This document shows positions 1 through 4,720 of a DNA stretch of 5,877 bases, piece by piece. The translations under genes and the position numbers were made by a program. The DNA lies in the NCBI GenBank assembly GCA_035296085.1, contig DATHBP010000091.1:1-5877 (forward strand). The letters run 5' to 3'. The stretch is from DATHBP01 sp035296085. Its GTDB lineage: Bacteria; Actinomycetota; Actinomycetes; Propionibacteriales; Nocardioidaceae. Position 1 is the first letter of the stretch, and the number at the start of each line of letters is the position of its first letter. The notes under the pieces were generated by a model, which ran no database searches, had not been told where the DNA came from, and saw only the letters and a list, made by a program, of their open reading frames with translations.

Positions 1-311
1 AGCCCTTTGGCGGACGCAGATCCGTGGCGGTCGTCGTACGCGCCGGCTAGCGCCGCGGCGCCGACGGCTGCCCCGGCCGCCAGCCTGGCGCGCCGGTCCA
101 GCGTGCGGCTGGACAGGCTGGCCGCGAGCAGCCCGGCGGTCACGGCCGGTCCTTCGCGCAGGCTGACGAGCTGCCCGCGGTAGTTGCGGCGAGACCAGCG
201 GTGCGCCGCTTCGGTGGTCATCCGGCGCTGGAGCTGGTCTGCCAACCGGGTGGCTACGCCCGCCGCTGCAGCCGAGCGCAGTGCGGCCCCCATGTCGAGG
301 GCTAGGGTCAT
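1..311 (-). CDS. MraY/WecA-like glycosyltransferase family 4 membrane protein, N-terminal part
   Basis: Only the first 103 residues lie in the window; the 3' end runs off at base 1. The ATG overlaps the steB stop as ATGA, so it is the coupled distal gene of the operon. Visible landmarks are a W-S-R-R-N-Y-R-G stretch (residues 39-45) followed by a REGPA segment (52-56). A small-residue hydrophobic helix (about 78-91) comes next and ends in YDD (92-94), then AKG (101-103). A hydrophobic helix running into an Asp pair and a downstream KG fits the first Asp-rich motif of polyprenyl-phosphate sugar-1-phosphate transferases such as MraY and WecA. From memory, actinobacterial homologues beside SteB share the W-x-R-x-N-x-R-G and EGPA pattern, but their substrate is unknown. 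Inference: a polytopic membrane protein acting on a lipid-linked envelope precursor. The family assignment is moderate because most of the protein is missing. Confidence 0.6.
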   Translation of the reverse strand, partial: MTLALDMGAALRSAAAAGVATRLADQLQRRMTTEAAHRWSRRNYRGQLVSLREGPAVTAGLLAASLSSRTLDRRARLAAGAAVGAAALAGAYDDRHGSASAKG

Positions 312-1264
312 GGCCCGCTGCGACCGTCAAGCCGAGCCAGGGCGCCGTCGGTGTTGCCGATAGCGCCGTACTGCCCGCTGTCGCCTTCCGCCTGCTGGGC
401 GAGGGCGTAGACAGCGGAGATCTGACCGCTTGGCGTTGTGATGACGTCGACCGTGGACACGACGGCGGCCGTTGCAGCGTCGTCGCGCACCGCAGCCACC
501 ATGCCGCCTTCTTGAGCGGCGGGGGGCGGACCGGCGACGACAACACCGTCACAACGGCCGTCCAACGCCGCGGCGAGCGCTACCACGATGGTGTCCTGCG
601 CCACCGTCGTCGCGTCGGTGCCGGCACGCGGCCCCGTGAGGATCAGCGCCAAGCTGTCGCGCCGGGTCAAGTCGGCGTCCGGAACGGCCAGCTTCGCGGC
701 TCGGAACACAGACAGCACCTCGCGGGCCGACTCGTCCAGCGGCGCGCCCGCGTCAGCGGTCGCAACCAGCCCACGGGCGAGGATCGCACCGGCACGGTCA
801 TACGTGGCCGCCTCGGGTGCGATGCGGAGCTCCGGCAGTGCCGGCAGCACCTGCGAGGAAAGCTGGTCGACCATCTGCCGCTTCGTTGGGTCCAGCAGAT
901 CTTCGCCGAGGCGCACCAACGGGCTGACCGAGGCACCCGCCTCGACAAGCATGGCGCGCACGTCCGTCGCGACCCCGTCGTCGGCGTCCGGCAGCGCAAT
1001 CAGGACGATGCCCCGACCGGCCAGCCGGTCCGCCACCAGATTGGGTGCGATCTCGGCGGCGAACGCGGACTCGAAGTCGTTGGTCTCCTCCAGCAGCGCC
1101 AGCTGGCCGCGCAGATCGGCCTTGTCTTGTCGGTCCCGCTGCGCCTGCGCGGCCAGCCCGTTGTCGACAGGTCCCTTCAGCGGTCCGGCGCCCAGCGCCA
1201 CCCCCGTCGCCAGCGCGAGGAAGATCGCCACGATCGAGACGATGTGGTAGCGGAAGTCGATCAT
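308..1264 (-). CDS. steB: SteB/MctB-family protein (copper transporter MctB domain), SteA partner
   Basis: The product has 318 residues, close to about 314 for M. tuberculosis Rv1698. The chosen ATG gives MIDFRYH, the family's usual opening, and overlaps the steA stop as ATGA. A GGGGA sits 8 bases upstream. An in-frame start 21 codons earlier would place a basic stretch before this conserved opening and is unlikely. Residues 8-27 form one membrane helix, 34-62 are charged and coiled-coil-like (LRGQLALLEE), and the rest is a soluble alpha/beta domain. Near the C terminus are STVDVITTPSGQ (270-281) and GQYG (297-300). Rv1698 (MctB) was linked to copper resistance and outer-membrane localisation. 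Its corynebacterial orthologue SteB acts with SteA in the RipC-FtsEX cell-separation pathway. There is only one cysteine (C238), and no obvious metal-binding cluster. Position behind steA favours the SteB role. Confidence 0.9.
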   Translation of the reverse strand: MIDFRYHIVSIVAIFLALATGVALGAGPLKGPVDNGLAAQAQRDRQDKADLRGQLALLEETNDFESAFAAEIAPNLVADRLAGRGIVLIALPDADDGVATDVRAMLVEAGASVSPLVRLGEDLLDPTKRQMVDQLSSQVLPALPELRIAPEAATYDRAGAILARGLVATADAGAPLDESAREVLSVFRAAKLAVPDADLTRRDSLALILTGPRAGTDATTVAQDTIVVALAAALDGRCDGVVVAGPPPAAQEGGMVAAVRDDAATAAVVSTVDVITTPSGQISAVYALAQQAEGDSGQYGAIGNTDGALARLDGRSGP

Positions 1265-2442
1265 GAGAAAAGTCCCCGCAGCCAGTACAAGAAGTCGTCG
1301 AAGCGCGCGTCGACCACGTGCAACCACTCCTGGCCGGTCGGCGTCGCGGCCACGGCAACGAAGAGTGCGAGCATCCCCGCCAGCACGAGCATCACGAGCT
1401 GCCAGGTGCGGATGCGGCTCGAGTAGAGCCGGCTGACGCCCTTGGCGTCGATGAGCTTCGGGCCGACCCGCAGACGGGTCAGGAACGTGCTGGCCATCCC
1501 TGAACGTCCTTTGTCCAGGAACTCCACCAACGTCGCATGCGTACCCACCGCGACGATGAGGCTGGCCCCCTTGGAGTCGGCCAGCAGCATGCTGATGTCC
1601 TCGCTCGTCCCGGTGGCGGGAAACACAACGGCGCGCACGCCCAGCCGTTCTAGCCGCTCGAGCCCCGGTGCGTGGCCGTCGCGATAGGCGTGGACGACGA
1701 TCTCTGCGCCACCGCGCAGCGTCTTGTCCGACACCGAGTCCATGTCTCCCACGATCAGGTCCGGTCGGTAGCCGGCTTCGACCAGTGCATCGGCGCCGCC
1801 ATCGACGCCGACCAGCACGGGTCGGTACTCGCGGATATAGGGACGCAGGGCATTGAGGTCCTGCTGGTAGTCATAGCCACGAACCACCAGCAGGACATGG
1901 CGGCCTTCGAGGTCGGTGCGGATGTCGGGGACACCCACGCCGTCGAGCAAGAGATCACGTTCGCGCCGCAGGTACTCCATGGTGTTCGCGGTGAACGCCT
2001 CGAGCTGAGCGGACAGCCCGGCACGCGACTCCTCCATCGCGGTAGCCACGCTGTCGGCATCGAGGACTTTGCCGGCCGCGAGCGCGGTGCCTCCTCGGTA
2101 GACGACCCCGTCCTGGATGCGGATCACGTCACCTTCGCTGACCCGCGCGAACACCTCGGTGCCCACCGCGTCCACGAGCGGTATGCCGGCCGCGACAAGG
2201 ATCTCCGGACCGAGGTTCGGATAGCGACCCGAGATCGACGAGGCGACGTTGACGACAGCAGCGACATTGCAGTCGACGAGAGCCTCGGCGGACACGCGGT
2301 CCAAGTCGATGTGGTCGATGATCGCGATATCGCCCGGCCGCAACCGCTTGGTGAGGTTCTTGGTTCGACGGTCGAGTCGGGCAACTCCGGAGATACCGGC
2401 CTGCGCCAGCTCGCGCGGGCGCCGCAGGGTGGGGAGTCGCAT
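1261..2442 (-). CDS. steA: Cytokinetic ring protein SteA
   Basis: The product has 393 residues, matching the length I recall for M. tuberculosis Rv1697. SteA localises to the division ring in Corynebacteriales and, with SteB, supports septal peptidoglycan splitting. The N-terminal half contains RPGDIAIIDHIDLDR (35-49) and SGRYPNLGPEIL (71-82). The middle has GVDGGADAL (212-220) followed by PDLIVGDMDSVSD (227-239), which mirror the nucleotide and metal site of thiamin pyrophosphokinase. DGHAPGLERLERLG (255-268) and STFLTRLRVGPKL (318-330) follow. One membrane helix (about 347-366) leaves a short tail of about 27 residues. The start at 2442 is chosen because GGGAGG lies 9 bases upstream. An in-frame ATG at 2451 (396 residues) abuts that same motif with no spacer. 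The frame stays open far upstream, inside nadK, but that extension is not SteA-like. The stop overlaps the steB start. Confidence 0.93.
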   Translation of the reverse strand: MRLPTLRRPRELAQAGISGVARLDRRTKNLTKRLRPGDIAIIDHIDLDRVSAEALVDCNVAAVVNVASSISGRYPNLGPEILVAAGIPLVDAVGTEVFARVSEGDVIRIQDGVVYRGGTALAAGKVLDADSVATAMEESRAGLSAQLEAFTANTMEYLRRERDLLLDGVGVPDIRTDLEGRHVLLVVRGYDYQQDLNALRPYIREYRPVLVGVDGGADALVEAGYRPDLIVGDMDSVSDKTLRGGAEIVVHAYRDGHAPGLERLERLGVRAVVFPATGTSEDISMLLADSKGASLIVAVGTHATLVEFLDKGRSGMASTFLTRLRVGPKLIDAKGVSRLYSSRIRTWQLVMLVLAGMLALFVAVAATPTGQEWLHVVDARFDDFLYWLRGLFS

Positions 2443-2451
2443 CGCGGTCAT

Positions 2452-2457
2452 CCTCCC
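2452..2457 (-). promoter_or_regulatory. Shine-Dalgarno for steA; decides between two ATGs
   Basis: On the minus strand GGGAGG is followed directly by ATG (2451-2449) and, 9 bases later, by a second in-frame ATG (2442-2440). The first has no spacer and the second has a usable one, so translation most likely begins at 2442. Confidence 0.6.
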
Positions 2458-2482
2458 ATGCACGCCCAGGTTTCCCAGGCTC

Positions 2483-2497
2483 CGCCACAGCGTGGCG
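2483..2497 (-). other. Short hairpin just after the nadK stop
   Basis: CGCCAC and GTGGCG form a perfect 6-bp stem with a 3-base loop, starting four bases beyond the nadK TAG. No T-run follows, so it does not look like an intrinsic terminator. It could attenuate transcription or mark an mRNA processing or stability site between nadK and steA. A 6-bp stem at this GC content may also occur by chance. Confidence 0.3.
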
Positions 2498-2500
2498 CCG

Positions 2501-3400
2501 CTAGTGGGGCTTGCCTCGCCAGCCGTGCACCGGCAGACCGAACTTCGCGACCAGCCGGTCGGCGAACGGAGCGGAATGGAGCCGGGCGAGTCGGACCGGC
2601 TGAGCGCCCCGCCCAACCTCCACACGTGCCCGCGGCGGCAGCTCGACGGTACGACGCCCGTCACACCACAGCACTGCGTCACCGGCGGTCTCAGGCTGAA
2701 CCTCCACCGCGACCGTCGACGTGGGCGCGACAACCATGGCTCGGGCGAACAGTGCGTGGGCGCTGATCGGCACCAGCACCAGTGCCTCCACTTGCGGCCA
2801 GACGACTGGCCCGCCGGCGCTGAAGGCGTAGGCCGTGGACCCGGTGGGTGTTGCGCAGACGACGCCGTCCCCGCCCCACCGAGACAGCGGCCGGCCGTCC
2901 ACCTCGACGACAACCTCGAGCATCCGCTCGCGGGCGGCCTTCTCGACGCTGGCTTCGTTAAGGGCCCATCCGCTGGCGATGGTGGTGCCGTCGCAGGAGA
3001 CGCTGACCTCGAGTGTCTGACGCTCCTCGACGCTGTAGCTCCGGCTGACAAGTCGGTCGACGGTGACGTCGATGTCGTCCTGCTCGGCCTCGGCGAGGAA
3101 ACCGACATGCCCAAGGTTGACCCCGAGCAACGGGGTACCGCTCGGCCGAGCCAGCTCGGCCCCGCGCAAGATGGTGCCGTCCCCACCGATGACGACAACG
3201 AGCTCGCACCCGCGGGAGGCTTGTTCGTCGGAGTCGACGACCTCGGCTGCGGCGACCTGAAGCTCAGCCGCCTCCGCTGCCAGCAGCCGTACGCCGACGC
3301 CTGCCTCGAGCAGCCGCGCGGACACCTTGTCCGCGATGGCCACTGCACCCGACCGGCCGGTGTGGGCCACAACGAGCACCGACCGTGCGTGCGTACTCAC
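2501..3400 (-). CDS. nadK: NAD kinase
   Basis: This cytosolic enzyme phosphorylates NAD+ at the adenosine 2'-OH to make NADP+ (EC 2.7.1.23; actinobacterial forms can use ATP or polyphosphate). The 299-residue product has the full signature. GGDGT (72-76) carries the catalytic Asp74, NLGHVGFLAE (95-104) and ALNE (146-149) follow, and the long conserved loop around GDGVVCATPTGSTAYAFSAG (177-196) lines the NAD site. The length is usual for actinobacteria. The start is GTG, eight bases after a GGGAG, and it overlaps the stop of the small upstream gene as GTGA, so the two are probably translationally coupled. In mycobacteria (ppnK, Rv1695) this gene sits between tlyA and recN; neither is present here. 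No frameshift or missing residue is visible. Confidence 0.97.
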   Translation of the reverse strand: MSTHARSVLVVAHTGRSGAVAIADKVSARLLEAGVGVRLLAAEAAELQVAAAEVVDSDEQASRGCELVVVIGGDGTILRGAELARPSGTPLLGVNLGHVGFLAEAEQDDIDVTVDRLVSRSYSVEERQTLEVSVSCDGTTIASGWALNEASVEKAARERMLEVVVEVDGRPLSRWGGDGVVCATPTGSTAYAFSAGGPVVWPQVEALVLVPISAHALFARAMVVAPTSTVAVEVQPETAGDAVLWCDGRRTVELPPRARVEVGRGAQPVRLARLHSAPFADRLVAKFGLPVHGWRGKPH

Positions 3401-3591
3401 CCGTTCTGCTCCCGGGATGCGCCCAGCGCTGCCCGCAGCGCCTCGTCGATGTCGGTATAGGCCGCCGGATGCTCATCGACCGGGCGTTCGTCGAGCTCGG
3501 CTAGCCGGCGCAGTGCCGCCGCGACGTGCGGCTCCTGGGCCATCTCCTCGGTCTCGGGTGGACTCTCGCCTCGTGTCGGGTCGTGCTCCAC
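3397..3591 (-). CDS. Small conserved actinobacterial protein (Rv1693-like)
   Basis: A 64-residue acidic protein of unknown function. The first 20 or so residues are charged and probably disordered. The core reads AAALRRLAELDERPVDEH (25-41 region), then AAYTDIDEALRAALGA (43-58), which looks like two short helices separated by a loop. The pattern of a helix ending in LAELDE, then P-V-x-E-H, then Y-T-D-I/V-x-x-x-L-x-x-A-L matches the small proteins that sit between the Rv1692-like phosphatase and tlyA/nadK in actinobacteria. The GTG at 3591 is preferred because AAGGGGAG precedes it, although the 3-base spacer is short. An ATG at 3543 (48 residues) abuts a GAGGAG with no spacer and is the alternative. 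Upstream in-frame sequence overlaps the phosphatase and is not homologous. The stop overlaps the nadK GTG. Confidence 0.78.
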   Translation of the reverse strand: MEHDPTRGESPPETEEMAQEPHVAAALRRLAELDERPVDEHPAAYTDIDEALRAALGASREQNG

Positions 3592-3629
3592 CAGCTCCCC
3601 TTCTCTGTGCTCAACTCCACGGTAACCGC

Positions 3630-4691
3630 TCAGCGCGGTAACGCGTCGCTGGTCAACCGCGCGGCCGGCGCGCTCACGTCGACCGGTTGGCCCCGGCCGT
3701 CGACGTGCCGCCAGGCCAGTCCGACCACCGCTCGCAGCGCGTCGTCTGGTGCTCCGGCGCCGCGGAGCTCGATCCTGCCGTCGTCGTCCACCGATGCGGT
3801 CCATTGCTGCAGCTGTGCGCGCCCGTTGCTCAGCGATGGCAGTGCAGCCGGCGCGCCGAGGCTGCTGAGATCCCACCCGACGAAGCTCGGCCGCAGGTCG
3901 GCGGGTGCGTTGGCCAGCTGCGCCAGGTCGGTGACTCCGGTGAGCACCAACAGGCTGTCCGCGCCGTATGCCCGAGCTCCGGCGATGTCGGTGTCGAGAC
4001 GGTCGCCGACGACCAGCGGATGCGTCGCTCCGACCCGGGCGGCTGTCTCCTCGAACAGCGCCGGTGCCGGCTTGCCCGCTACCACCGGGTCACCGCCCAC
4101 TACCGCGCGCACCGCCTCGACGAACGTTCCGTTCCCCGGCGCAACACCCCGCGCCGTCGGAATCGTCCGGTCGGTGTTGGCAGCGAACCAAGGCACCCCG
4201 GACCGGACTGCCACGCACACCTCGAGCAGGTCGCGCCACCCCACATCCGGGGAGAAACCCTGGACGACGACCTCAGGGTCGTCGTCGGCGCTCCGGACCG
4301 GCGTGAGACCACGCTCGCGCAGCGCGACCGCAAGTCCGTCCCCGCCGACCGTCAGGACCGCACCGCCGTTCGGCAGCCGCTCGGCGATCAGCCTGGCGAC
4401 TGCCTGGGCGGACGTGACGACTGATGTTGGCTGCGCGTCGACGCCCATGCTGCGCAGCTGGTCGGCGACGTCGCTGGGCGTGCGGCTCGCGTTGTTGGTG
4501 ACGTAGGCAAGCGTCATTCCGCGCGCCGCCGCCTCCGACAGATGCCTATCCGCGCCAGGGACCGGCGTACCCCCTCGGTACACCACACCGTCGAGATCGA
4601 GCATGGCCACGTCGTACGCGTCGCACAGCGCGCGGTCGCAGCCGGTCAGCCCGTCGGCGGACCGCGCCGGCGCCTTGCGCTCTCCTCGCAC
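3630..4691 (-). CDS. HAD-IIA phosphatase, probable glycerol-3-phosphate phosphatase (Rv1692-like)
   Basis: The 353-residue product equals the length I recall for M. tuberculosis Rv1692, shown to dephosphorylate glycerol 3-phosphate during recycling of phospholipid head groups. All HAD motifs are present: DLDGVVYRG (32-40; nucleophile Asp32, acid/base Asp34), TNN (65-67), GKP with Lys207, and GDRLDTDI (229-236). A C2-type cap lies between motifs II and III. Residues about 285-353 form an extra C-terminal segment (WTASVDDDGRIELRGAG, then DDALRAVVGLAWRHVDGRG). In Rv1692-type enzymes this is a truncated GNAT-like domain. The GTG start has AGGAGG at a 6-base spacing. The gene is first in the operon and diverges from the DUF1015 gene. 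A TTA codon encodes Leu351, rare in sequence this GC-rich. Substrate is inferred from family and length; other HAD-IIA members hydrolyse p-nitrophenyl phosphate or phosphoglycolate. Confidence 0.9.
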   Translation of the reverse strand: MRGERKAPARSADGLTGCDRALCDAYDVAMLDLDGVVYRGGTPVPGADRHLSEAAARGMTLAYVTNNASRTPSDVADQLRSMGVDAQPTSVVTSAQAVARLIAERLPNGGAVLTVGGDGLAVALRERGLTPVRSADDDPEVVVQGFSPDVGWRDLLEVCVAVRSGVPWFAANTDRTIPTARGVAPGNGTFVEAVRAVVGGDPVVAGKPAPALFEETAARVGATHPLVVGDRLDTDIAGARAYGADSLLVLTGVTDLAQLANAPADLRPSFVGWDLSSLGAPAALPSLSNGRAQLQQWTASVDDDGRIELRGAGAPDDALRAVVGLAWRHVDGRGQPVDVSAPAARLTSDALPR

Positions 4692-4697
4692 CGCGGT

Positions 4698-4703
4698 CCT
4701 CCT
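4698..4703 (-). promoter_or_regulatory. Strong Shine-Dalgarno of the minus-strand operon
   Basis: AGGAGG on the minus strand, 6 bases before the GTG of the phosphatase gene, fixes that start. Because the divergent gene begins only 17 bases further upstream, the operon promoter must lie in or beyond the first codons of the DUF1015 gene. I could not identify a convincing -10 for it. Confidence 0.75.
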
Positions 4704-4707
4704 CGCC

Positions 4708-4713
4708 TACGAT
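4708..4713 (+). promoter_or_regulatory. Candidate -10 box for leaderless DUF1015 transcript
   Basis: TACGAT matches the actinobacterial TANNNT -10 consensus and ends 7 bases before the GTG at 4721, which would put transcription start at or next to the first base of the start codon. No Shine-Dalgarno is visible upstream of that GTG, as expected for a leaderless mRNA. No good -35 hexamer was found at 16-18 bases upstream. Confidence 0.5.
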
Positions 4714-4720
4714 TCGACAG

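Noticed and set aside
308..1327. Earlier start for SteB at 1327 (339 residues)
   Set aside because: It would overlap steA by 67 bases and adds a basic stretch before MIDFRYH, the conserved family N terminus; the ATGA-coupled start at 1264 is better.
281..1426. Long plus-strand open frame (381 codons) opposite steB and the end of steA
   Set aside because: It is antisense to firmly identified genes, its translation is Arg/Gly/His-rich and low in recognisable motifs, and long antisense frames are expected in GC-rich coding DNA.
2452..3372. Continuous minus-strand frame extending steA upstream by about 300 codons through nadK
   Set aside because: The extension lies out of frame inside nadK, is Ser/Arg/Pro-rich and unlike any SteA. 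The SteA start with a Shine-Dalgarno at 2442 gives the expected length.
2249..3460. Plus-strand open frame of 403 codons opposite nadK
   Set aside because: nadK carries every family motif on the minus strand; the plus-strand translation has biased composition and no motif.
3620..3642. Repeated CGGTAAC around the end of the phosphatase gene
   Set aside because: Two 7-base copies, one partly in coding sequence, are too short to support an operator or attachment site.
3592..3876. N-terminal extension of the small Rv1693-like gene to 159 residues
   Set aside because: The extra part overlaps the phosphatase C-terminus and is an Arg-rich shadow translation; homologues of the core are short.
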